Notes under the pieces: model-generated | What the model was told of the DNA's origin: nothing | The model's database searches: none | The model's input: the letters and a program-made list of their open reading frames with translations, nothing else | Made by a program: the position numbers and the translations under genes | Shown here: positions 5,804 through 12,756 of the stretch, one piece after another | Position numbering within the stretch: the first letter of the stretch is position 1 | Layout of the letters: every line of letters starts with the position of its first letter | Assembly: GCA_016218905.1 (NCBI GenBank) | Contig: JACRCS010001066.1 | Location: 1 to 12,756 of the forward strand | Source: Deltaproteobacteria bacterium | GTDB lineage: Bacteria > Desulfobacterota_C > Deferrisomatia > Deferrisomatales > JACRMM01 | DNA length: 12,756 nt | Direction: 5' to 3'

Positions 5804-7086
5804 AGCTCCCAGCCGCGGGACGTTCCGGTGAGGACGCGGAGGAAGGACTGGGCCTTGGTGAGCGTCTCCTCGTACTCCTCCGCGGGGTCCGAATCCATCA
5901 CGATGCCGCCCCCCGCCTGAAAGTACACCTGGCCGTCCCGGACGATCGCCGTTCGGATCGCGATGTTCAGGTCGACCCGGCCGGAGAAGTCGATGTAGCC
6001 GATCGAACCGCAGTAGACGCCCCGGCAGGTGGGCTCGAGCTCGTCGATGATCTCCATGGCCTTCACCTTGGGCGCGCCGGTGATCGAACCGCCCGGAAAC
6101 GAGTTGCGGATGCAGTCGACCGCGTCACGCGCCGGGTGCACCCGCCCCGCGACCGTGGAGACGAGGTGGTGCACGTTGGCATAGGACTCCACCGTTTCGA
6201 GCTGCGGCACGTGGACGGAGGCGTACTCGCAGACCCGGCCGAGGTCGTTCCGCTCGAGATCCACGATCATCACGTGCTCGGCGCGGTCCTTTTCGCTGCG
6301 GCGAAGCTCCTCGGCGAGCGCTTCGTCCTCGGCCGGAGTCCGCCCCCGCGGCCGGGTGCCCTTGATCGGCCGGGTTTCGATGTAGCCCGCCTCGTCGATG
6401 AGGAGGTAGCGCTCGGGCGAGTTGCTCAGGATCGAGAAGCCGTCGGGGAAGAGGCAGGCGCCGAAGGGCGCCGGGCTCGCCGCCCTCAGGCGCTGGTAGA
6501 ACTCGAGGGGGTCTCCTCTGAACGGCGCCGAGAACCGCTGCGACAAGTTCACCTGGTAGACGTCACCCCGGACGATGTACTCCCTGATCTTTTCGATGGC
6601 AGCTAGATACTCGCTTCGCGTGAAGTTGCTGCTCAGCTCCGAAGCGCGGAGCGACTGCGCGGTTCCCGGGGCGGTCGGAGCGTCGGGCCGGGTGAAAAGC
6701 TGTCTGAGCTCCTCGACCATCGCGCCGTCGGCCGTAGCGCTCGTCGCCAGCCAGGCGCGGCCGGCGGAGTGGTCGAACACGGCGACCGCGTCGTAGAACG
6801 CGAGGAAGAGATCCGGCATCCCCAGGTCGTCGCGACTCCTGGAGGGGACCTCTTCGACGTGGTGCAGGAGGTCGTACCCGAAGTAGCCGATCGCTCCGCC
6901 GGCAGCCAGAGGAAAGGGAGACGGAGTCGATGAACGGTGCGCCGCGAGGAGCTCTTTCAGAAGTCGGAAGGGATCGCCGGACCAGGACTCCTCGCGCCCC
7001 TCTCTCGGGCGGGTCAGGCGAGACACGCTGCCTTTGGAGTGGACGACCAAAAACGGCCTGCACGCGAGATAGGATCGCCGGCCCAC
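5800..7086 (-). CDS. pabB: Aminodeoxychorismate synthase component I
   Basis: PabB converts chorismate, with ammonia from a glutamine amidotransferase (PabA), to 4-amino-4-deoxychorismate for folate synthesis. The chorismate-binding domain is complete: RGDVYQVNLSQRF (173-185), PIKGTRPRG with Lys242, KDRAEHVMIVDLERNDLGR (266-284), PGGSITGAPK (331-340) and the end motif SDPAEEYEETL. The lysine in PIKGT marks PabB rather than TrpE, which has Ala there. From the GTG at 7086 the protein is 428 residues, but clear PabB homology continues upstream in the same frame to about 7194 (ELPGL, QPYPCFLDSG) with no ATG, GTG or TTG; an ATT at 7194 would give 464 residues, the usual size. The gene is thus either ATT-started or 5'-damaged. 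It overlaps the truncated pabC by 4 bp. Confidence 0.9.
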   Translation of the reverse strand: MGRRSYLACRPFLVVHSKGSVSRLTRPREGREESWSGDPFRLLKELLAAHRSSTPSPFPLAAGGAIGYFGYDLLHHVEEVPSRSRDDLGMPDLFLAFYDAVAVFDHSAGRAWLATSATADGAMVEELRQLFTRPDAPTAPGTAQSLRASELSSNFTRSEYLAAIEKIREYIVRGDVYQVNLSQRFSAPFRGDPLEFYQRLRAASPAPFGACLFPDGFSILSNSPERYLLIDEAGYIETRPIKGTRPRGRTPAEDEALAEELRRSEKDRAEHVMIVDLERNDLGRVCEYASVHVPQLETVESYANVHHLVSTVAGRVHPARDAVDCIRNSFPGGSITGAPKVKAMEIIDELEPTCRGVYCGSIGYIDFSGRVDLNIAIRTAIVRDGQVYFQAGGGIVMDSDPAEEYEETLTKAQSFLRVLTGTSRGWEL

Positions 7087-7350
7087 ACCGTCGGGGTCGC
7101 GTCCGCTGTCGAGGAAACAGGGATACGGCTGCGTTCGAACCCTCGGCAGCGCGTGGTGGGGCTCTCGCAGCCCGGGAAGCTCAAGAATTGGAATGGCCGC
7201 GCACCTCGGGGCGCCGGGCTGCTCACAGGAGGGTTGCCGAGAGGAACCCGGATTTCAGCCACTCCTCTCCGTTCCATAACGTAGAGGCGCTCGGGTCGAG
7301 GTGCGTAACTATCCACGAAGGCGGGGTCGATTTCAACGGCCCTCGGGCAG
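7051..7350. repeat. Long direct repeat, right copy
   Basis: Matches 1-257, same orientation. It contains 43 bases more than the left copy, between 7239 and 7290. It overlaps the 5' end of pabB and the whole of the small ORF upstream of it; homology ends sharply at 7350, where the left copy goes on into different sequence at 258. The two blocks are 98% and 100% identical, so the duplication is recent or maintained by recombination. Confidence 0.93.
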
Positions 7351-7354
7351 GCAT
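7223..7354 (-). pseudogene. Short ORF upstream of pabB, tail of an unrecognised gene
   Basis: ATG at 7354 to TGA at 7223 gives 43 residues: MPARGPLKSTPPSWIVTHLD, then PSASTLWNGEEW and LKSGFLSATLL. The reading has high GC at third positions and looks like a real protein end. In the left repeat copy the same frame extends further upstream (CDDGRQFTCGGWAV), so the short form here is probably a gene tail cut at the repeat boundary (7350), with the ATG arising by chance just outside it. It ends about 29 bases before the ATT proposed as the pabB start, as a preceding operon gene would. Family not recognised. Confidence 0.45.
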
Positions 7355-7651
7355 TCCCGCCGGCGGGCCGGCAGGGCTGGCGCGTCAGCTCTAAACTGCG
7401 CGTGGTGCGTTGCTACGACAGGTCCTCTGAAGCTCCTGGAACTCGCCGACTGGCTGGCCGGCGGTCGAGTGGGCAGGGGCGTCCCCCGGGGCCGTCCCGC
7501 TCTGCCTAGCCAAGTCAGGGGTCGCGTGATATAGAGTCAGCGCCTGGCGCTCAGTATGCGAATCGGCCGACGGCCGATCGAAAGACCCGATACGCGCAGG
7601 TGCGCCGGGCCGTCTCTGCCTGCCCTCGTCCGTAAGAGGAAGGCCGGACCC
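7355..7651. promoter_or_regulatory. Leader of the chemosensory operon
   Basis: No convincing gene. CCCGCCGGCGGG (7356-7367) is a palindrome just beyond the repeat boundary. A possible -10 TATAGA at 7530-7535 has TAGCCA at 7507-7512 as a weak -35. Two inverted repeats follow: AGCGCC-t-GGCGCT (7539-7551) and ATCGGCC-gac-GGCCGAT (7562-7578). They could be regulator sites or leader structures. The frame of cheW is open back to 7556, but those residues do not belong to the family. Confidence 0.35.
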
Positions 7652-8143
7652 GTGAACGGATCACCTCCACTCCTCGTCTTTACCCTCGACGCGCAGCGGT
7701 ACGCGCTGCGCCTTGAGGCGGTGGAACGGGTGGTGAGTGCCGCCGAGATCACGCCCCTGCCGGGCGCCCCGGAGGTCGTGCTGGGGCTCATCAACCTGCG
7801 GGGCAGGGTCGTCCCGGTGATCCAGCTGCGCCGGCGCTTCTCCCTTCCGGACAGGGACATCCGGCTCTCCGATTCCTTCATCGTCGCCTCCACCTCCCGG
7901 CTTTCCTTTGCGCTCGTGGCCGACGCGGTCCACGGGCTGGTCGAATGCCCGCCGGAAGCGGTGGTCCCAGCCGAGGAGATCCTGCCCCGGATGGATCCCA
8001 TCGAGGGGGTGATGGTGCTCCCGGACGGAATGGTGCTCATCTCCGACCTCGACCGCGCCCTCTCTCTGGAGGAAGAGGCTTCCCTGCGCGACCGGCTGGC
8101 GACCCTCGGCCTCGGACAGGAGAGCGGGGGAGGCGGCGGATGA
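7652..8143 (+). CDS. cheW: CheW-type adaptor protein (first)
   Basis: A 163-residue CheW domain that would link the receptor to a CheA kinase. It shows LLVFTLDAQRYAL at the start, LPGAPEVVLGLINLRGRVV (37-53, the most conserved CheW stretch) and VIQLRRRF, with a second half ending in DLDRALSLEEE. The GTG at 7652 has AGGAAGG 8 bases upstream and starts just before the domain; starts further upstream would add about 32 basic, low-conservation residues. It overlaps cheR by 4 bp (ATGA). By position it matches WspB in Wsp-type systems. Confidence 0.93.
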   Translation: MNGSPPLLVFTLDAQRYALRLEAVERVVSAAEITPLPGAPEVVLGLINLRGRVVPVIQLRRRFSLPDRDIRLSDSFIVASTSRLSFALVADAVHGLVECPPEAVVPAEEILPRMDPIEGVMVLPDGMVLISDLDRALSLEEEASLRDRLATLGLGQESGGGGG

Positions 8144-9537
8144 CGGGCGCGGGCGCCCTTCGCTCGGGCGCGGAGCGGGATCTTTCGGAAGCCGGCCTCT
8201 CGGAGCTCAGCGCCTACGTGGCGGCCCGCCTCGGGCTCCGCTTCTCCCGCGACAAGTGGACAACCTTGCAGCAGGGGGCCTGGGCCGCCGCCCGTGAGGC
8301 CGGCTTCGAGCACCCCGAGCGCTACCTCCGATCGCTCCTGTCTTCGCCCGCCCCGCGGGAGCAGATCGAGATGCTCGCGAGACATCTGACGGTCGGCGAA
8401 ACCTATTTCTTTCGGGAGCCCCGGAGCCTCGAGCTCCTGGAAGAGGAGATCCTGCCCGAGCTCGTCTGGAAGCGGTGGGGGCGCGAGCAGAGCCTCAAGA
8501 TCTGGAGCGCGGGCTGCGCCACGGGAGAGGAACCGTACTCCATCGCCGCCGTGCTGAAGGCGATGGAGAGCCTCCGGGGCTGGAAGGTTTCCATCCTGGC
8601 GACCGACGTCAATCCGGAAGCGCTCCGGCGGGCCCGAGAGGGGATCTACACGAGCTGGTCCTTCCGCTGCGCTCCCAAGGGGTTCCGGGAGAGGTACTTC
8701 ACGGCGGTGGGAGGCGGGCGCTTCGAGATCTCGCCGGAGGTCCGGAAGCTGGTGAGCTTCTCGTGGCTCAACCTCGCCGAGCCCTGCTATCCCCTCCCCG
8801 GCGAGAACACGGATCGCGTGGACGTGATCTTCTGCCGCAACGTCCTCATGTACTTCACCCCGGAAGCCGCGAAGGATGTCATCCGCCGGCTCCACGGGTG
8901 CCTCGTCGAGGGGGGTTGGCTCGCCGTGGCCCCCTGCGAAGTCTCGCAGCCTCTCCTCAGGCGATTCGAACCCGTAAACTTCGGTGAGGCGGTCCTCTAC
9001 CGCAAGCGGCGAGCTGGGGAGAGAGGGGCGCGGCCGAACCGGTCCCCCGCCGACGCTCCCGCGCTCAGCCCGCTCCGGTCGCCGCGGCCCTCGAGGGCCG
9101 ACACGCCGCCGCCCGCCGAGCCTCGGGTCCGCGATGCCCGCGAGTTTGCGCTACGGTGTCGGTCCCTGGCCGACCAGGGCCGGCTCACCGAGGCGCTCGA
9201 GGCCTCGGAAGGAGCGCTCGCGCTCGACAAGATGAACCCCGGGCTCCACTACCTGCGCGCAACGATCCTCCAGGAGCTCGGTGCGCTTGCTGAGGCGGAA
9301 AGCTCGCTGAAACGGGCCCTTTACCTGGATCGGGACCTGGTCCTCGCCCACATCTCACTGGCCCACCTTGCCTGGAGGCAGGGCAAGGCGAACGCGGCGC
9401 GCAAGCACTTCGAGAACGCCCTGGGGCTGCTCGCGGGGTACGGTCAGGCCGAGGTGATCCCGGAGTCGGAGGGCATGCTTGCAGGCAGGCTCGTGGAAAT
9501 GATCCGCTCGACGGACGTCATGAAGGAACGCGGATGA
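8140..9537 (+). CDS. cheR: CheR receptor methyltransferase with C-terminal TPR repeats
   Basis: A 465-residue protein. CheR methylates glutamates of chemoreceptors using S-adenosylmethionine. Residues 15-75 form the helical N-domain; HLTVGETYFFREP (82-94) is the conserved CheR entry motif; IWSAGCATGEEPYSIA (121-136) is the AdoMet loop; ATDVNPEAL (154-162) and VIFCRNVLMYF (229-239) complete the site. A Pro/Arg-rich linker (about 292-325) leads to about three tetratricopeptide repeats (330-450, e.g. ALEASEGALALDKMNPGLHY), as in WspC and other TPR-bearing CheR proteins. The start is the ATG at 8140, overlapping the cheW stop, with GGAGG at 8129-8133. It overlaps the next cheW by 4 bp. Confidence 0.95.
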   Translation: MTGAGALRSGAERDLSEAGLSELSAYVAARLGLRFSRDKWTTLQQGAWAAAREAGFEHPERYLRSLLSSPAPREQIEMLARHLTVGETYFFREPRSLELLEEEILPELVWKRWGREQSLKIWSAGCATGEEPYSIAAVLKAMESLRGWKVSILATDVNPEALRRAREGIYTSWSFRCAPKGFRERYFTAVGGGRFEISPEVRKLVSFSWLNLAEPCYPLPGENTDRVDVIFCRNVLMYFTPEAAKDVIRRLHGCLVEGGWLAVAPCEVSQPLLRRFEPVNFGEAVLYRKRRAGERGARPNRSPADAPALSPLRSPRPSRADTPPPAEPRVRDAREFALRCRSLADQGRLTEALEASEGALALDKMNPGLHYLRATILQELGALAEAESSLKRALYLDRDLVLAHISLAHLAWRQGKANAARKHFENALGLLAGYGQAEVIPESEGMLAGRLVEMIRSTDVMKERG

Positions 9538-10148
9538 AGCGCGGGAAACCGACTGCTGGGGCAGAGCGCCCTCCCTCGCCTGCCGATGGCGGCCGCGTCT
9601 CCCCTGCGGCCGAAGCCGGCGAGTGGATTCCGACGCAGGAGGAGCGCCGGAGGATCCTCCGGCAGCGGGCGCGGGCGCTCGCCCGGGTGCCGGAGAGGGA
9701 GCCCGCCGGGGAGCGGCTGCAGGTCGTCGAGTTCCTCGTCTCGTCGGAGCGCTACGGGATCGAGTCGGCCTACGTCGGGGAGGTCTATCCGCTCAAAGAC
9801 CTGGCGCCGATCCCGTGCACGCCGCCCTTCGTCCTGGGCGTCGTGAACGTGCGTGGCAGGATCCTCTCCGTCCTCGACCTGCGGAAGTTCTTCGACCTAC
9901 CGGAGAAGGGCCCCTCCGACCTGAACAAGGTCCTGATCCTCGGCGACGGCGCCATGGAGTTCGGCGTCCTCGCGGACGAGATCCTGGGATTCCGGTCCCT
10001 TCCAGCCGACGCTCTACAGCCCTCGCTGCCTACGCTGACCGAAGTACGCGCCGAGTACCTCAAGGGCGTGACCCGGGAGAGGCTCGTCGTGCTGGACGGG
10101 AGCAAGATCCTTTCCGACCCGCGCATCGTCGTGCACGAGGAGGTCTAG
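9534..10148 (+). CDS. cheW: CheW-type adaptor with N-terminal extension (second)
   Basis: A 204-residue protein. The CheW domain covers about 62-200: VVEFLVSSERYGIE, PFVLGVVNVRGRILSVLDLR (the conserved CheW core, about 98-117) and EYLKGVTRERLVVLDGSKIL. The first 60 residues include a polar, Pro-rich part and a short helix EERRRILRQRARALAR seen in several extended CheW proteins of non-flagellar chemosensory systems, such as WspD. The ATG overlaps the cheR stop. It should bridge receptor and CheA like the first CheW; why the operon has two is not told by the sequence. Confidence 0.93.
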   Translation: MKRGKPTAGAERPPSPADGGRVSPAAEAGEWIPTQEERRRILRQRARALARVPEREPAGERLQVVEFLVSSERYGIESAYVGEVYPLKDLAPIPCTPPFVLGVVNVRGRILSVLDLRKFFDLPEKGPSDLNKVLILGDGAMEFGVLADEILGFRSLPADALQPSLPTLTEVRAEYLKGVTRERLVVLDGSKILSDPRIVVHEEV

Positions 10149-10176
10149 AGGCCGGCTGGGACCATAGGGATAGGTA

Positions 10177-10188
10177 GGGCGGCCGCCC
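10177..10188. other. GC-rich palindrome between cheW and the receptor gene
   Basis: GGGCGGCCGCCC is a perfect 12-bp palindrome in the 128-bp gap after the second cheW. It could fold as a hairpin and dampen readthrough, but there is no T-run. CATAGGG (10163-10169) and CCCTATG (10235-10241) are a further spaced inverted pair. No convincing promoter is visible. Confidence 0.35.
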
Positions 10189-10276
10189 GCCGGCCCACGT
10201 TCGGGGGCTCCGGGGGCCAGGCGGGCACGGCACGCCCTATGACCGCCAAGGGATGGTTTCTGAACAGGAGGAACGA

Positions 10277-12756
10277 ATGGCTGCACCGAGAGGCGGAGAG
10301 ACGGGGGCGAGGGGGGGTCCGGCCGGGGCTGCGGCCCGACTTCTAGGGGCCGCGCTGGCCGTGGCGATCTGGGCTACCGAGGCGTCCGCGCAGGCGGAGA
10401 GCGCGCCCCGTTTGGGGCTCGGGCTGATCCCCGCCGTGCTCCTCGTGGTGGCCGCCTTTGTCGTAGGGGCGCTGCTCTGGCGTAACCGGGTGGCGTCGGC
10501 CCGGGCAGAGGAGGAGAGTAAGGCGAAGCAATCAGAGGTTCAGGTCTCCCAATACGCCCGGAGCCTGCTCGAGGCGAGCCTCGATCCGCTCGTCACGATC
10601 AGCCCGCAGGGCAAGATCACCGACGTGAACGAGGCAACGGTCAAGGTGACCGGGCTGGCCCGCGAAGCGCTGGTCGGCACCGACTTCTCCGACTACTTCA
10701 CCGAGCCGGATAAGGCCCGACGGGGCTACGAGCGGGTCTTCGCCGAGGGGTTCGTGACGGACTATCCCCTCACCATCCGGCACCGGGAGGGAAGACTCGT
10801 GGACGTTCTCTACAACGCCTCGGTCTATCGCGACGTGGAGGGCAAAGTCCAAGGCGTGTTCGCTGCGGCCCGCGATGTTACCGAGACCAAACGCGTGCTG
10901 CGTGAGTTCGCCGAGACGAAGAACTTCCTCGACAACATCCTCCAGAGCTCCACGAGATACTCGATCATCGGAAAGGACCTGAACCACCACATCCTCTCCT
11001 GGAACGAGGGGGCGCGGCTCAACTACGGGTACCGGGAGGAAGAGGTTATCAACAGGGAATCGAGCATCCTGCACGCACCCGAAGACCTGGCCTCTGGCGC
11101 GGTGGCCCAGCTCCTCAAGACGGCTTACGAAAAGGGACTGTCGGAAGGGGAGTTCCAGCGCGTCCGCAAGGACGGCTCCCGGTTCACCGCGAACCTCGTC
11201 GTCACGCGGCGCAACGACCCGGCGGGCAACGCGATAGGCTACCTCCTCGTAAGCACTGACATCACCGAGAAGAAGCAGGCGGAGGAGAAGCTCCGTTTCG
11301 CGTTCCACTACGCCCGCAGCCTGATCGAGGCCTCCCTCGACCCGCTCGTCACCATCAGCCCCGAGGGCAAGATCACCGACGTGAACGAGGCGACCGTCAG
11401 TGCAACCGGAGTTCCCCGGCAGAGCCTCATCGGCACAGACTTCTCGAACTACTTCATCGAGCCCGACCGGGCGCGGGACGGCTACCGGCGGGTCTTCGAC
11501 CAGGGCTTCGTCACCGATTACCCGCTGACGATCCGGCACGCGGGGGGAAAGCTCTCGCACGTCCTCTACAACGCTTCGGTCTACAAGGATGCCGTCGGCA
11601 AGATCCTGGGCGTCTTCGACGCGGCCCGCGACGTGACCGGACAGAGGCTCGCCTCCCAGTACGCCCGCAGCCTCATCGAGGCGAGCCTCGATCCGCTCGT
11701 CACCATCAGCCCCGAAGGCAAGATCACCGACGTAAACGAGGCTACCGTCAGGGTGACCGGCATGAGCCGGGAGAGGCTGATCGGGACCGACTTCTCCAAT
11801 TACTTCACCGAGCCCGAAAAGGCCCGAGAGGGATATCGGCAGGTCTTCGAGAAGGGGTACGTCACGGACTATCCGCTCACCCTCCGTCACGCGCAGGGCC
11901 AGCTCGTCCACGTCCTCTACAACGCCTCGGTCTACAAGGATCCGGACGGCAAGATCCTGGGCGTCTTCGCGGCGGCCCGGGACGTGACCGAGCGCCGGCG
12001 GGCCGAGGACAGCTTGCATCGCGTGATGCTCGAGATCCAGGACTCGGTCAGCATCCTGACCGAGGCCACGGCCCAGATCCTGACCACGACGACCGAGGTC
12101 GCGGCGGGCGCGAGCGAGACGGCGACGGCGGTGAGCGAGACGACGAGCACGGTCGAAGAGGTGAAGCAGACGGCCCACGCCGCCCACGAGAAGGCCAAAA
12201 ACGTCTCCGAGGGGGCCCAGCGCGCCGTGGGCGTGGCGCAGGCGGGGAGGACCTCGGTCGAGGAATCCGTGGCCGGGATGAACCGGATCCACGGGCAGAT
12301 GGAATCCATCGCAGAGAGCATCGTGCGGCTCTCCGAGCAGAGCCAGACGATCGGGGAGATCACGGCCTCGGTCAACGATCTGGCCGAGCAGTCGACCATG
12401 CTGGCGGTAAACGCGGCCATCGAGGCGGCAAAGGCGGGGGACCAGGGCAAGGGGTTCGCCGTGGTGGCCCAGGAAGTGAAAAGCCTCGCCGAGCAGTCGA
12501 AGCAGGCCACGGCGCAGGTACGGGGGATCCTGAACGAGATCCAGAAGGCGACGAACGCTGCGGTGCTCGCCACCGAGCAGGGGAGCAGGGCGGTGGACGA
12601 GGGAGTCCGTCAGTCCAAGAAGGCAGGGGACGCGATCCTCGAGATGGGCGCGAGCATCGAGGAGTCCGCCCGGGCCGCGCTCCAGATCGCGGCCTCGAGC
12701 CAGCAGCAGCTCCTCGGCATGGACCAGGTGGCCCGCGCCATGGAGAACGTCAAGCT
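10277..12756 (+). CDS. Chemoreceptor (MCP) with four PAS domains, cut by the right edge
   Basis: 826 residues are visible with no stop. Residues 20-38 look like a signal peptide ending ASAQA; residues 46-68 are a membrane helix (LIPAVLLVVAAFVVGALLW). Little lies between them, so sensing is cytoplasmic. Four PAS domains follow: about 93-203, 216-334, 345-455 and 462-572; the first, third and fourth are close copies with YARSL.EASLDPLVTISP and GKITDVNEAT. The MCP signalling coiled coil starts near 576; its tip reads STMLAVNAAIEAAKAGDQGK then GFAVVAQEVKSLAEQS, where CheA and CheW bind. No HAMP domain is seen. AGGAGG (10266-10271) precedes the ATG. It is the likely input and methylation target for the CheW and CheR proteins upstream. 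The long open frame on the opposite strand is a by-product of the GC-rich repeats. Confidence 0.95.
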   Translation, partial: MAAPRGGETGARGGPAGAAARLLGAALAVAIWATEASAQAESAPRLGLGLIPAVLLVVAAFVVGALLWRNRVASARAEEESKAKQSEVQVSQYARSLLEASLDPLVTISPQGKITDVNEATVKVTGLAREALVGTDFSDYFTEPDKARRGYERVFAEGFVTDYPLTIRHREGRLVDVLYNASVYRDVEGKVQGVFAAARDVTETKRVLREFAETKNFLDNILQSSTRYSIIGKDLNHHILSWNEGARLNYGYREEEVINRESSILHAPEDLASGAVAQLLKTAYEKGLSEGEFQRVRKDGSRFTANLVVTRRNDPAGNAIGYLLVSTDITEKKQAEEKLRFAFHYARSLIEASLDPLVTISPEGKITDVNEATVSATGVPRQSLIGTDFSNYFIEPDRARDGYRRVFDQGFVTDYPLTIRHAGGKLSHVLYNASVYKDAVGKILGVFDAARDVTGQRLASQYARSLIEASLDPLVTISPEGKITDVNEATVRVTGMSRERLIGTDFSNYFTEPEKAREGYRQVFEKGYVTDYPLTLRHAQGQLVHVLYNASVYKDPDGKILGVFAAARDVTERRRAEDSLHRVMLEIQDSVSILTEATAQILTTTTEVAAGASETATAVSETTSTVEEVKQTAHAAHEKAKNVSEGAQRAVGVAQAGRTSVEESVAGMNRIHGQMESIAESIVRLSEQSQTIGEITASVNDLAEQSTMLAVNAAIEAAKAGDQGKGFAVVAQEVKSLAEQSKQATAQVRGILNEIQKATNAAVLATEQGSRAVDEGVRQSKKAGDAILEMGASIEESARAALQIAASSQQQLLGMDQVARAMENVK
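10553..10885 (+). repeat. PAS-coding repeat, unit 1
   Basis: 333 bp (111 codons) encoding the first PAS domain of the receptor, from YARSLLEAS to RDVTE. It matches units 2 and 3 along its whole length without indels by eye, and is the most diverged of the three. Confidence 0.85.
11309..11641 (+). repeat. PAS-coding repeat, unit 2
   Basis: 333 bp encoding the third PAS domain, from YARSLIEAS to RDVTG. It starts 351 bp before unit 3 and is separated from unit 1 by a different PAS domain. Confidence 0.85.
11660..11992 (+). repeat. PAS-coding repeat, unit 3
   Basis: 333 bp encoding the fourth PAS domain, from YARSLIEAS to RDVTE, just before the signalling domain. Its wording is nearest to unit 2, which suggests a tandem duplication of that unit. 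Confidence 0.85.

Noticed and set aside
1..7350. The direct repeats as the ends of a transposon
   Set aside because: No transposase, no terminal inverted repeats and no target-site duplication can be seen, and the repeats are ordinary gene sequence (pabB 5' end).
7301..7534. A plus-strand 77-residue frame between the repeat and cheW
   Set aside because: Its first part lies over the repeat in the strand opposite to the better coding reading, it is Arg-rich, and no ribosome-binding site or family motif is seen.
7945..8139. An upstream start for cheR that would overlap cheW by about 200 bp
   Set aside because: The extra residues are low-complexity and out of family, and the ATG at 8140 has a good GGAGG and the 4-bp overlap seen at the next junction as well.
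7537..8895. A 452-residue minus-strand open frame over cheW and cheR
   Set aside because: CheW and CheR motifs and the coupled starts on the plus strand are decisive; this is a shadow.
10532..12292. A 586-residue open frame on the minus strand opposite the chemoreceptor
   Set aside because: It is antisense to a clear multi-PAS MCP, is low in recognisable motifs and its internal repetition only mirrors the PAS repeats; long antisense frames are expected in GC-rich coding DNA.

Overview
The window is GC-rich bacterial DNA (Gram-negative style gene organisation, high GC at third codon positions, Shine-Dalgarno starts, ATGA-coupled genes). Nothing fixes the taxon. A Wsp-like chemosensory cluster, a multi-PAS chemoreceptor and a B12-binding-like radical SAM protein would suit an environmental deltaproteobacterium or acidobacterium, but that is a guess. 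No tRNA, rRNA, CRISPR array or transposase was seen.

Layout, left to right. (1) 1-574: one copy of a long direct repeat (1-257) that carries, on the minus strand, the 5' end of a pabB-like gene running off the left edge, fused in frame to the tail of an unrecognised ORF; then a perfect 13-bp AT-rich inverted repeat. (2) 575-4015, plus strand: a radical SAM protein, a sensor histidine kinase with no extracytoplasmic sensor domain, and its OmpR-type response regulator. (3) 4016-5132: a decayed mreB 3' fragment, a group of hairpins, an intact cold-shock protein gene with a clear terminator, and a plus-strand relic of a class IV aminotransferase (pabC-like). (4) 5133-5676: a MazE/MazF-type toxin-antitoxin pair with its own promoter and operator. 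(5) 5708-7350, minus strand: the first 32 codons of pabC, then pabB (aminodeoxychorismate synthase component I), then the second copy of the direct repeat. (6) 7652-12756, plus strand: cheW - cheR(TPR) - cheW(N-extended) - chemoreceptor, cut by the right edge.

How the parts fit. The right half is a coherent chemosensory operon with translationally coupled genes: two adaptors, a receptor methyltransferase and a receptor built from PAS domains, in the order of wspB-wspC-wspD with the receptor downstream rather than upstream. The left half is a patchwork. The pabB-pabC folate operon has lost most of pabC; two pieces of a pabC-like gene lie on opposite strands on either side of mazEF, and the mazEF promoter lies inside one of them. 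The mreB fragment nearby, with a frameshift and internal loss, and the roughly 7-kb-spaced direct repeat around pabB's 5' end show that this stretch has been duplicated, rearranged and eroded. No clearly new multi-gene system is visible. The points most worth following are the split pabC around mazEF, the duplicated pabB 5' region with a possible ATT start, and the uncharacterised radical SAM protein beside a sensor-less two-component system.
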